A DNA stretch of 11,338 nucleotides from Pelagibacteraceae bacterium (GCA_008638025.1 VTPF01000016.1:1-11338); one strand, 5' to 3'; positions 1-6,951 are shown, numbered from the stretch's first letter. The notes: a model not told the origin generated them from the sequence alone. Numbers and translations are program-made.

Positions 1-20
1 AACCCTGTACTTAAAATATA

Positions 21-82
21 TTGTCTGACTTGGAGCTTATTGTCCCAACAATCTCCCCTCTCTAAGTCAGACAAACTTTGTC
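21..82. other. Nested hairpin element upstream of ccmC, possible structured RNA or regulatory leader
   Basis: Arms 21-31 and 64-74 are a perfect 11-bp inverted repeat. Inside, 32-35 (GGAG) pairs with 53-56 (CTCC) and 39-43 (ATTGT) pairs with 48-52 (ACAAT) around a CCCA loop, giving a long bulged stem. The 3' arm also takes part in a second perfect palindrome, 70-75 (GACAAA) with 77-82 (TTTGTC), so the two folds exclude each other. G+C over 21-74 is 24 of 54 bases, clearly above the surrounding AT-rich DNA, which in such genomes often marks structured RNA. There is no clean T-tract after the stem on the + strand, so it is not a classical terminator. Strand and function are unknown. It may be a ccm leader, the end of an RNA starting outside the window, or a terminator of the upstream unit. 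Confidence 0.45.
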
Positions 83-123
83 ACATTTCTTCTAATTATA
101 TTTCTGTATAACTCTTAACCAAA

Positions 124-837
124 ATGCTTAATCTATTTCGAATAAAGAAAATTTTTGAATTAAGTGATAATTTTTTTTATTGGTTAAAAATTATTTTTCT
201 TTCAATCATCATTTTTGGATTAATTTTATCTTTGGTAATTTCTCCAAAAGATTATTTACAGGGAGATACGGTTCGTATTATGTATGTGCACGTACCTTCA
301 TCCTGGCTTTCGTTAATGATTTTTTCAACTATGGGAGTATGCTCTATTATAAGTTTAATTTTTAAAATTAGAGTTTGTACTATTTATGCTAAAAGTTTAG
401 CACCAATTGGTTTCACTTTTTCACTGATATCAGTATTTACAGGTTCTTTGTGGGGACAACCAACCTGGGGAACTTTTTGGACATGGGATGCAAGACTTAC
501 TTCTATGTTGCTTTTGGTATTTTTTTATATTTTTTATATTTTAAGTTGGACATTTATTAAAAATTTTTTTACCGCAGAAAAGTACTCCTCAATCATTGCG
601 ATTGTCGGCCTTGCCAATATTCCTATTATTAAGTTTTCAGTAGAATGGTGGAATACTTTGCATCAACCAGCAAGTATTAAATTAACAGAATCGCCAGCAA
701 TTCATGCCTCTATGTTGACCCCTTTATTGGTAATGTTTTTTGGCTTTGGTTTATTTGCCTTATTTATCTTTTTAATTCGTTATAAAACTGAAATTTTAAA
801 ATTAAAAAAAGATAAGTTAAATAATATACTTAAGTAA
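124..837 (+). CDS. ccmC: Haem exporter/handling protein CcmC (cytochrome c maturation System I)
   Basis: CcmC is an inner-membrane haem-handling protein that presents haem to the chaperone CcmE on the periplasmic side. The 237-residue product has about six hydrophobic segments (roughly 20-40, 54-80, 92-109, 124-145, 156-172, 197-219). The tryptophan-rich WWD motif spans residues 110-127 (WGQPTWGTFWTWDARLTS). His56 (YVHVPSSW) and His180 (WWNTLHQ) match the two axial haem ligands of E. coli CcmC (60 and 184), with the same spacing of 124. Length is normal for the family. The ATG at 124 has no Shine-Dalgarno sequence, as is usual for non-overlapping genes in this window. It heads the cluster, only 12 bases before ccmE; ccmA and ccmB are not adjacent inside the window. 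Confidence 0.96.
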   Translation: MLNLFRIKKIFELSDNFFYWLKIIFLSIIIFGLILSLVISPKDYLQGDTVRIMYVHVPSSWLSLMIFSTMGVCSIISLIFKIRVCTIYAKSLAPIGFTFSLISVFTGSLWGQPTWGTFWTWDARLTSMLLLVFFYIFYILSWTFIKNFFTAEKYSSIIAIVGLANIPIIKFSVEWWNTLHQPASIKLTESPAIHASMLTPLLVMFFGFGLFALFIFLIRYKTEILKLKKDKLNNILK

Positions 838-849
838 TTATTAAATATC

Positions 850-1299
850 ATGAGCCCTGCCAGTAAAAAAAGATTAAATTATTTTTTAATCGCTATTATT
901 GTTTTTTTAATTGTAGGCAAGTTTGTTTTAAATTCTTTGCAGGGAAATACTGTGTATTTTTTTTCTCCTAGCGATCTATCTAAATTGAGCGAAAAACCAA
1001 ATGGATTAGTAAGAGTTGGAGGTTTGGTCAAAAATGGCTCTATCCAAGAAAAACAAAAAGACTCTATTTATTCATTTATTATTACAGATTTAAATAATGA
1101 TGTGTATGTAGAGTACAAAGGTCTTTTGCCTAATTTATTTCAGGAAGGTAAGGGAGCAGTCATAGAGGGAGTGTTAAAAGATAAAAAATTTTTAATAGCA
1201 GAAAAAATTTTAGCCAAGCATGATGAAAATTATATGCCACCAGAAATTGCTGAGGCACTAAAAAAAAATGGAAATTGGAAGGCAACATATGGCAAGTGA
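850..1299 (+). CDS. ccmE: Haem chaperone CcmE
   Basis: CcmE is a membrane-anchored periplasmic chaperone that binds haem covalently and carries it from CcmC to CcmF. The 149-residue product has a short cytoplasmic N-terminus, one membrane segment at about 12-28, then an OB-fold-type periplasmic domain (about 35-120). The haem-attaching motif HDENY is at 124-128: His124 corresponds to the covalent haem ligand and Tyr128 to the axial ligand of E. coli CcmE, followed by the usual MPPE. The C-terminal tail is flexible and lysine-rich. The gene starts 12 bases after ccmC and its last 11 bases overlap the proposed ccmF start. No Shine-Dalgarno sequence is visible before the ATG. Start, motif order and length all agree with the family. 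Confidence 0.96.
   Translation: MSPASKKRLNYFLIAIIVFLIVGKFVLNSLQGNTVYFFSPSDLSKLSEKPNGLVRVGGLVKNGSIQEKQKDSIYSFIITDLNNDVYVEYKGLLPNLFQEGKGAVIEGVLKDKKFLIAEKILAKHDENYMPPEIAEALKKNGNWKATYGK
1277..1282 (+). promoter_or_regulatory. Shine-Dalgarno site setting the ccmF start at 1289
   Basis: GGAAGG lies six bases before the ATG at 1289, inside the end of ccmE. It favours 1289 over the in-frame ATG at 1268, which has only an A-tract before it. The protein from 1289 begins MASDFGLVSLVLALM, which resembles the usual CcmF N-terminus that runs straight into the first membrane helix. Confidence 0.7.
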
Positions 1300-3184
1300 T
1301 TTTGGTTTGGTAAGTTTGGTTTTGGCTTTAATGATAACTGCTTTGGTGCCATTGTTATTTTTAAAACACGCTGCGTTTAAAACAGAGTTAAATTATAATA
1401 GCTTTTATTTTTTTTTTAAAATTAGTTTTTTTTTAATTTTATCTGCTTTTATTTTTCTAGTTATTTCATTTGTTTTTTCTGACTTTTCTATTCTAGCAGT
1501 TTATGAAAACTCACATATAGACAAACCTCTATTTTATAAAATATCTGGAACCTGGGGAAATCACGAAGGTAGCATGTTGTTATTTATTTTAGTTATTTCT
1601 TTATATGGTTTTTTATTTATTCTTTTTTCTAAGAATTTAAATGAAAGTTTAAAATCAACCACTGTTTTTTTTCAGAGTATTATTCAATTAATCTTTTTAT
1701 TTTTTTTAATTTTTACCTCTAACCCTTTTGAAAAAATCATACCTGTGCCTAATCAGGGTTTGGGGCTAAACCCAATATTACAAGATCCCTTATTAGCAGC
1801 CCATCCCCCCTTTTTATATTTGGGATATGTTGGATTTTCATTATTATTTAGCTTGCTCTTGGCTGGACTTATAACAAATCAATATAGCGCCAACTGGGCA
1901 TCAATAGCTAAGCGATGGATATTTTTACCGTGGACCTTTTTAACTTTTGGAATCGCGCTTGGTTCTTTTTGGGCATATTACGAACTAGGATGGGGTGGAT
2001 ATTGGTTTTGGGACCCAGTTGAAAATGCTTCATTGATGCCATGGATTGCTTCTACAGCGCTTATTCACTCCATTTTAGTTATGGAAAAAGCTAAAAAACT
2101 TTTTAATTGGACTGCAATTTTGGCAATTCTAACTTTTGTTCTAAGTTTATTTGGAACCTTTTTGGTAAGGTCTGGAATTTTAAATTCTGTTCATGCTTTT
2201 GCTAATGACCCTAGAAGAGGATTTTTTATATTAATTATTATTTCAGCTCTAACATTTGCTGCTTTTGTTATTTTTATTTTAAAATCTTCTCGGCAAGGAA
2301 AAGATAATGCAAGTTACATTTTTTTGAGTAGAGAATTTTCTATATTAGTTAATAATTATTTATTAATTTTTGCTTTGACGGTAGTAATTATTGGAACCAC
2401 ATATCCCATTCTATTATCTGTTTTTGCTGGAGAAAGTATTTCCATAGGTCCAAAATATTATAACACGATTTTGGCTCCTTTTGTTTTTGTTTTTTTAATT
2501 TTAATGGCTATTGGTCCATACCTTAAATGGGGAAAAAATTTTTTTAGTGTTGTTAGGTTTAAATTTATAAATATTTTGCTAGTATCAATTTTTTTGACAG
2601 CAATAATAAGTTTTATTTTACAAAAACAGGATATTGTTTTTTGGTTAGGAATAGCATGTTCTGTCTATTTAATTATTTCAATTATTTATGAAACTTACTA
2701 TTTAAAATTTACTAATTTAAACTATGGGAGATTATTTTCTCATGCTGGATTTGGACTATTAATTTTCTCAATAACATTAAATTATTTTTTTTCAAAAGAA
2801 TTTACTACAAAAATTCCTCTAGGTGGATCTGCAAACTACCAAGATTTTAAAATTACATTTGTAAATTCCTTCTCTCAAAAACAAAAAAATTATGAAGAAT
2901 TATTTGGTTATTATGAAGTAGAAAAAGGTAGTACTAAAGTGTCATTAAAACCAAGTATAAGAAAATATAATCAACCGGAGCAATTTACCTCAGAGACTAG
3001 TATTAAAAACCAATGGTTAAGTGATTTTTATATAGCCATGGATTATTCCAAGGATCCTTCAAATGGAATAGGGGTTCGTTTTTATTTTAATTATTTTATC
3101 GGTCTTATCTGGTTCAGTTTTGTTTTAATAACATTGGGTGGTTTTTTAGGTTTTATTCAAAGGAAAAATGAAAAATCAAATTAA
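1289..3184 (+). CDS. ccmF: Cytochrome c haem lyase subunit CcmF
   Basis: CcmF is the large integral-membrane part of the haem lyase; it takes haem from CcmE and joins it to apocytochrome c with CcmH. Counting from the ATG at 1289 the product has 631 residues, close to the family norm, with many membrane helices. Early motifs are TWGNHEGSML (about 88-97) and AHPPFLYLG (about 171-179). The WWD motif lies at about 225-246 (FWAYYELGWGGYWFWDP). His172, His260, His302 and His485 match the four conserved histidines of E. coli CcmF (173, 261, 303, 491). A periplasmic domain occupies about 500-595, before the last helix. An in-frame ATG at 1268 would add seven residues but has no ribosome site. It overlaps ccmE by 11 bases and ccmG by 17. 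The 5' part contains T-runs of 10 and 9 bases (1408-1417, 1426-1434). Confidence 0.96.
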   Translation: MASDFGLVSLVLALMITALVPLLFLKHAAFKTELNYNSFYFFFKISFFLILSAFIFLVISFVFSDFSILAVYENSHIDKPLFYKISGTWGNHEGSMLLFILVISLYGFLFILFSKNLNESLKSTTVFFQSIIQLIFLFFLIFTSNPFEKIIPVPNQGLGLNPILQDPLLAAHPPFLYLGYVGFSLLFSLLLAGLITNQYSANWASIAKRWIFLPWTFLTFGIALGSFWAYYELGWGGYWFWDPVENASLMPWIASTALIHSILVMEKAKKLFNWTAILAILTFVLSLFGTFLVRSGILNSVHAFANDPRRGFFILIIISALTFAAFVIFILKSSRQGKDNASYIFLSREFSILVNNYLLIFALTVVIIGTTYPILLSVFAGESISIGPKYYNTILAPFVFVFLILMAIGPYLKWGKNFFSVVRFKFINILLVSIFLTAIISFILQKQDIVFWLGIACSVYLIISIIYETYYLKFTNLNYGRLFSHAGFGLLIFSITLNYFFSKEFTTKIPLGGSANYQDFKITFVNSFSQKQKNYEELFGYYEVEKGSTKVSLKPSIRKYNQPEQFTSETSIKNQWLSDFYIAMDYSKDPSNGIGVRFYFNYFIGLIWFSFVLITLGGFLGFIQRKNEKSN

Positions 3185-3689
3185 AATTGTAATTCTAGGA
3201 TTGTTAGTTTCTATATTTATTTTTATTTTTTATTTTGGGCTTGGATCTAATACAAAAAATAATCCTCAAGTTATGGTTTTTAAAAAGTTACCTGCAATAG
3301 AGCTTAGGTCATTATATGATAATAATATAAAAATTTCCCTACCAAGACTGAATCAGGAAAAATTCTATATAATTAATATTTGGGCATCTTGGTGTACCCC
3401 GTGTCGAGATGAGCATCCTTTATTAATGAAATTGGGTATAGAAAAGAAAATAAAAATTTTTGGTATTAATTATAAAGATAATCAAGCAAGTGCTCGATCT
3501 TTTTTAAAAGATTTGGGAAACCCTTTTTATTATGTAGGAATAGATCCTGACGGCACAAACTCTATTGAGCTTGGAGCATACGGAGTTCCAGAAACATATA
3601 TAATCGATAGTAAAGGTATTATTGTTTTGAAGCATGTTGGACCTCTTAATAACGATGTTTATAAAAAAATTTTAACAAAAATAGAATGA
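3168..3689 (+). CDS. ccmG: Thiol:disulfide oxidoreductase CcmG/DsbE (thioredoxin-like)
   Basis: CcmG is a membrane-tethered periplasmic thioredoxin-like protein that keeps the CXXCH cysteines of apocytochrome c, or CcmH, reduced for haem attachment. The 173-residue product has an N-terminal anchor at about 7-25 and a thioredoxin fold after it. The active site is WCTPC, with Cys76 and Cys79 in the stretch IWASWCTPCRDEHP. The family-specific GVPETYIID, with the cis-proline at Pro141, is at 139-147. Length is typical. The gene overlaps the end of ccmF by 17 bases in another frame and has AGGA at 3161-3164, four bases before its ATG, which supports this start. It overlaps ccmH by four bases (ATGA), so the pair is probably translationally coupled. 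Confidence 0.95.
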   Translation: MKNQIKIVILGLLVSIFIFIFYFGLGSNTKNNPQVMVFKKLPAIELRSLYDNNIKISLPRLNQEKFYIINIWASWCTPCRDEHPLLMKLGIEKKIKIFGINYKDNQASARSFLKDLGNPFYYVGIDPDGTNSIELGAYGVPETYIIDSKGIIVLKHVGPLNNDVYKKILTKIE

Positions 3690-4048
3690 GATTTTTATTT
3701 TGCATATTTTTATTTATTTATTTTTTGTCAACTCAACTGGCTTTTTCATCATTGGATCGAGAAATAGAAATTTATAAAAATATTAGATGCTTGGTTTGCC
3801 AGGGACAATCTTTGAATGACTCTAATTCTGATTTTGCAAATGATCTAAAAAAAATTATAAAAACTAAATTAGATAACAATGAAACTGATAAGCAAATATA
3901 TAAATATTTAGTTGAGCGATATGGGGATTGGATTTTGTTCGACCCCCCAATAAAAACAAAAACTATGTTTTTGTGGCTTATTCCCTTGTTAACTTTGATC
4001 ATAGGATTTTATATTTTACGTAAAAAGATTAGTTTTTCTAAAGATTAA
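3686..4048 (+). CDS. ccmH: Cytochrome c maturation protein CcmH (short form)
   Basis: CcmH is a periplasm-facing redox protein of the haem lyase complex that handles apocytochrome c thiols. The 120-residue product starts with a signal peptide or anchor (about 1-20), followed by the helical domain with the hallmark RCLVCQGQS at 34-42 (Cys35 and Cys38). RYGDWILFDPP follows at about 78-88, and a C-terminal membrane helix at about 94-111. This is the short CcmH/CcmL type and lacks the TPR domain fused to E. coli CcmH; no separate ccmI follows. It starts on an ATGA overlap with ccmG and, unlike the other overlapping genes here, shows no Shine-Dalgarno sequence. It is the last ccm gene in the window; a 98-base gap follows. 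Confidence 0.95.
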   Translation: MRFLFCIFLFIYFLSTQLAFSSLDREIEIYKNIRCLVCQGQSLNDSNSDFANDLKKIIKTKLDNNETDKQIYKYLVERYGDWILFDPPIKTKTMFLWLIPLLTLIIGFYILRKKISFSKD

Positions 4049-4146
4049 GATAGTTGGGATATTTAAAATGACAGTAATTTTGATAAATTTAGCAGATTAT
4101 TGTCTATATTTTTAAATATACATTTATTATAAGCTAATCATTAGTA
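4049..4146 (+). promoter_or_regulatory. Intergenic gap before the pagL-like gene; weak promoter candidates and small palindromes
   Basis: This is the second-longest non-coding stretch here and the likeliest place for a new transcript to begin. Promoter-like hexamers are TTGATA (4080-4085) with TATATT (4105-4110), and TTGTCT (4100-4105) with TATTAT (4125-4130). Both spacers are 19 bases, longer than ideal, and such hexamers are common in AT-rich DNA. Two perfect small palindromes are present: 4105-4111 with 4114-4120 (TATATTT/AAATATA), and CTAAT-C-ATTAG at 4134-4144, directly before the ATG at 4147. I see no convincing terminator for the ccm cluster and no riboswitch-like fold. Confidence 0.25.
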
Positions 4147-4632
4147 ATGAAAAAAATTTTTCAAATTGTAGTTTACTTTCTTCTGTTAGGGACATCGGCA
4201 TCAAAAGCTGGTGATTTTAATTTTGCTATAGGAAATTTTGATTATAGCGATAAAGGCAAAAGAGCTACTATGCTCGATCTTACTTATGGATTTAGTGAAA
4301 ATAAAACTTCTTCTTTTTTAGGAGAAATAGTTCCTGTATTTGGCGCGTTTGTTACAGCCGATTCGGCAGCTATGCTTTATTCAGGAGCAAAAATTGATTA
4401 TAAATTTGGATCGTTTGTTATATCGCCGAGCTTCACTCCAGGAATATATTCAAAAGGAGATGGTAAGGATTTAGGTCATACAATAGAATTTAAATCACAA
4501 ATTAATGTAGGTTTTAATATCGGATCAGATACAAATTTTTCAGTTGGTTACAGCCATGTTTCTAACGCAAGTCTTGGGGATAAGAATCCTGGAGCAAATA
4601 GTTACTCATTTAATTTTTTAACTCGTTTTTAA
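4147..4632 (+). CDS. PagL-like lipid A 3-O-deacylase family outer-membrane protein
   Basis: PagL-type enzymes are small outer-membrane beta-barrels that remove the 3-O acyl chain of lipid A. The 161-residue product begins with a signal peptide likely cut after SKA (residue 21). Alternating barrel strands follow, and it ends in Phe, as outer-membrane barrels do. The family motif HxSNA is present as YSHVSNASLGDKNPG, with His137 and Ser139 in the places of the catalytic His and Ser, followed by NSYSFNF. Aligned by eye with Pseudomonas PagL (His126, Ser128, Glu140), the Glu position, 14 residues after His, is Asn151, so the triad may be altered. The gene lies four bases before the LldD-like gene and after the ccm cluster, with no obvious functional link to either. 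No Shine-Dalgarno sequence is visible. Family membership is fairly secure; lipid A activity is not proven. Confidence 0.75.
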   Translation: MKKIFQIVVYFLLLGTSASKAGDFNFAIGNFDYSDKGKRATMLDLTYGFSENKTSSFLGEIVPVFGAFVTADSAAMLYSGAKIDYKFGSFVISPSFTPGIYSKGDGKDLGHTIEFKSQINVGFNIGSDTNFSVGYSHVSNASLGDKNPGANSYSFNFLTRF

Positions 4633-4636
4633 AATA

Positions 4637-5785
4637 ATGCGCCTCAGCGACTGTTATAACGTCGATGATTTTAGGAAGCTTGCAAAGCAAAAGCTTCCTT
4701 CTCCTATATTTCATTATATTGATGGAGGAGCTGACGACGAAGTAACTTTGAAAAGAAACACAAGCTCTTTTGATACTTGTGATCTTATTCCATCAGTTTT
4801 AACCGATGTAAGCAATGTGGATTTGTCCACTACTGTGTTGGGCCAAAAAATTGATTTTCCTCTTTTTTTATCTCCCACAGCCATGCATCAAATGTATCAT
4901 CATGATGGAGAAACTGCGACTGCAAGAGCAGCAGAAAAATTTGGAACTTTTTTTAGTTTATCTACAATGGCAACTACCAGTATTGAAGAAGTATCTAACA
5001 TTGCCAGTGGTCCAAAAATGTTTCAGTTATATATTCATAAAGATCAAGGACTGACCGACAATTTAATTGAACGATGTAAGAGTTCTGGTTTTAAAGCAAT
5101 GTGTTTAACTGTTGATACTATTGTAGCTGGCAATAGAGAGCGTGACCATAGAACAGGCTTTACAACGCCACCATCCTTAACCTTATCCAGTTTGTTAAGT
5201 TTTGCTTTGCACCCAGCCTGGAGTTTACATTATTTATTTGGAAAAAAATTTAGCTTGGCCAATATCGCTCATATGACAAATAAGGGAACTAGTATTGAAA
5301 TGTCTATTATGGATTATATCAATCAACAATTTGATATGACAATGAATTGGAAACATGCTGAGTATGCTATTAAAAAGTGGAACGGACCTTTTGCCTTGAA
5401 GGGAATTATGTCCGTTGAAGATGCTAAAAAAGCTATTGATATTGGAGCATCTGCAATCATGATATCTAATCATGGAGGAAGACAATTAGATGGTTCCAGA
5501 GCACCATTTGATCAATTGCAAACAATCGTTGATGCGGTGGGCGATAAAATAGAAGTTATTTTGGATGGCGGAGTTAGAAGAGGAACCCATGTTCTTAAAG
5601 CTCTTGCGCTGGGTGCAAAAGCTTGTTCAATGGGCAAGGCTTATCTATACGCATTAGGAGCGGGTGGACAGCCTGGTGTAGAACGACTGCTTAGTAAAAT
5701 GAAAGACGAAATTCAAAGAGGCATGACATTAATGGGTTGTCGTTCCGTTAAAGAGTTAAACAAAAATAAAATTTCTTTTAGATAA
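4637..5785 (+). CDS. lldD: FMN-dependent L-2-hydroxyacid dehydrogenase (LldD-like, probable L-lactate dehydrogenase)
   Basis: The enzyme oxidises an L-2-hydroxyacid to the 2-oxoacid using FMN, probably passing electrons to quinone. The 382-residue product is a complete TIM-barrel of the LldD/glycolate oxidase/flavocytochrome b2 family. Visible active-site residues are Tyr27 (FHYIDGGADDE), Tyr132 (QLYIHKD), Asp160, Arg167 (GNRERD), Lys255 (ALKG), His279 and Arg282 in SNHGGRQLDG. The FMN-phosphate loop DGGVRRG is at 310-316. The position held by Trp108 in spinach glycolate oxidase is Met111 (LSTMATTS), which argues for a substrate larger than glycolate, such as L-lactate. A hydrophobic loop at about 177-215 fits membrane association as in LldD. 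It lies four bases after the pagL-like gene and five before the aminotransferase. The family is certain; the substrate is inferred, so the gene name is provisional. Confidence 0.85.
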   Translation: MRLSDCYNVDDFRKLAKQKLPSPIFHYIDGGADDEVTLKRNTSSFDTCDLIPSVLTDVSNVDLSTTVLGQKIDFPLFLSPTAMHQMYHHDGETATARAAEKFGTFFSLSTMATTSIEEVSNIASGPKMFQLYIHKDQGLTDNLIERCKSSGFKAMCLTVDTIVAGNRERDHRTGFTTPPSLTLSSLLSFALHPAWSLHYLFGKKFSLANIAHMTNKGTSIEMSIMDYINQQFDMTMNWKHAEYAIKKWNGPFALKGIMSVEDAKKAIDIGASAIMISNHGGRQLDGSRAPFDQLQTIVDAVGDKIEVILDGGVRRGTHVLKALALGAKACSMGKAYLYALGAGGQPGVERLLSKMKDEIQRGMTLMGCRSVKELNKNKISFR

Positions 5786-5790
5786 TTATT

Positions 5791-6951
5791 ATGAAAATTG
5801 CTGAAAATTTCTCACGTTTAGGAACTGAATCTGCTTTTGTTGTTTTGGCAAAAGCCAAAAAATTAGAAGCAGAGGGAAAAGAAATAATCAATCTTGGTAT
5901 TGGCCAGCCAGATTTTAGAACTCCGCAACATATAGTTGAGGCAGGAAAAAAAGCTTTAGAAGATGGACACCATGGTTACACGCCCGCCAATGGAACAATG
6001 GAGTTAAGATTAAGTGTTTGTGCTCATATAAAAAGAATGTACGGAGCAAAAGTTGATCCAATGAGAGTGCTGATAACTCCAGGAGGCAAGCCAACAATGT
6101 ATTTTGCTATTATGTTGTTCGGGGAGCCGGGTGCTGAAATTATTTATCCAGAGCCAGGATTTCCAATTTATGAGTCAATGATTCAATATTCTGGAGCAAA
6201 AGCTGTTCCTATGTATCTTTCAGATAAAAATAATTTTTCTTTTAACGTTAAAGAAGTCCTTTCATTAATTAATGATAAAACAAGATTACTAATTTTAAAC
6301 AATCCTCAAAATCCCACTGGCGGTTTGATAGCGAAAGAGCAAATAGACGAACTGGCAATTGAATTAAAAAAATATCCCCATGTAGCTATTTTAAGTGATG
6401 AAATTTATAGTAGACAAATTTATGATAATAAAAAAATGCCTTCTTTTTTTTATTATCCAGAATTATATGATCGTTTAATAGTTTTGGATGGCTGGAGCAA
6501 AACTTATGCCATGACAGGCTGGAGGTTAGGCTGGAGTGTTTGGCCAGAAGAGTTTATTGAGAAGGTCACAAGGATGGCAATTAACAGCTATTCTTGCGTG
6601 TCAGCAGCTAATCAAGTTGCTGCCATGGCAGCATTGGACGGACCTCATGATTTTTTAGATGATATGATGGAAAAGTTTACCAAAAGAAGAAAACTAATCG
6701 TCGATGGTTTAAATTCTATAAATGGAATTACATGCAATAATCCGGGAGGAGCTTTTTATGTTTTTCCTAATATTGGTGGGACAGGTTTAAACGGATCTCA
6801 GTTTGCTGAAAAATGCTTATATGATGCGGGTGTTGCAATAGTACCAGGCACCAGTTTTGGAAAATCTGCCAAGGATTTTGTACGGTTTAGCTTTGCTAAC
6901 TCCTATGAAAATATTGAAAAAGCTTTGGAAAAGATAAAGAAAATATTATAG
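5791..6951 (+). CDS. Class I/II pyridoxal-phosphate aminotransferase
   Basis: This PLP enzyme transfers an amino group between an amino acid and a 2-oxoacid in the cytoplasm. The 386-residue product has the full fold-type I aminotransferase set: GIGQPDF near residue 36, the cofactor loop TPGGK at 96-100, NPQNPTGG at 171-178, Asp203 and Tyr206 in LSDEIYS, and the Schiff-base Lys237 in SWSKTYAMTGWRLGW. The substrate-carboxylate arginine is Arg365 in VRFSFA. The ring-stacking region reads PEPGFPIYE, with Phe124 in place of the Trp common in aspartate aminotransferases, so a simple AspC label is doubtful. It lies between an LldD-like gene and glcDEF, which suggests glyoxylate, or the oxoacid made by the LldD-like enzyme, as amino acceptor. 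That role is inference. No Shine-Dalgarno sequence is visible. Confidence 0.9.
   Translation: MKIAENFSRLGTESAFVVLAKAKKLEAEGKEIINLGIGQPDFRTPQHIVEAGKKALEDGHHGYTPANGTMELRLSVCAHIKRMYGAKVDPMRVLITPGGKPTMYFAIMLFGEPGAEIIYPEPGFPIYESMIQYSGAKAVPMYLSDKNNFSFNVKEVLSLINDKTRLLILNNPQNPTGGLIAKEQIDELAIELKKYPHVAILSDEIYSRQIYDNKKMPSFFYYPELYDRLIVLDGWSKTYAMTGWRLGWSVWPEEFIEKVTRMAINSYSCVSAANQVAAMAALDGPHDFLDDMMEKFTKRRKLIVDGLNSINGITCNNPGGAFYVFPNIGGTGLNGSQFAEKCLYDAGVAIVPGTSFGKSAKDFVRFSFANSYENIEKALEKIKKIL

Noticed and set aside
64..100. Rho-independent terminator on the + strand after the 21-74 stem
   Set aside because: The stem is followed by a mixed sequence (ACTTTGTCACATTTC) and not a clean U-tract. A terminator role for an upstream gene is possible but not supported.
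1..111. Frame open from the left edge to a TAA at 109-111, possible C-terminus of an upstream gene
   Set aside because: The 36 codons use choices unlike the neighbouring genes (CCC, CTC, TCC, AGC), show no recognisable protein character, and run through the hairpin element; chance is the better explanation.
1268..1288. Upstream ATG at 1268 as the ccmF start
   Set aside because: It lacks a Shine-Dalgarno sequence and adds a polar seven-residue tail atypical for CcmF. The ATG at 1289 has GGAAGG at proper distance, and the histidine numbering then fits E. coli CcmF within one residue for the first three.
4068..4115. 15-codon ORF (starts MTVILINLAD) between ccmH and the PagL-like gene, a possible leader peptide
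   Set aside because: It has no ribosome site, no run of a single regulatory amino acid and no terminator/antiterminator pair after it. It is too short to separate from chance.
4049..4146. Glycine riboswitch or other aptamer controlling the hydroxyacid/glyoxylate genes
   Set aside because: Glycine-responsive riboswitches are known in SAR11, so I looked. None of the conserved glycine aptamer core is visible, and the gaps before lldD, the aminotransferase and glcD are only 4-29 bases.
5234..5485. Reverse-strand ORF of 83 codons inside the LldD-like gene, and similar antisense ORFs elsewhere
   Set aside because: These are complementary shadows of well-supported + strand genes; none has a ribosome site, a recognisable motif or coding-like composition.
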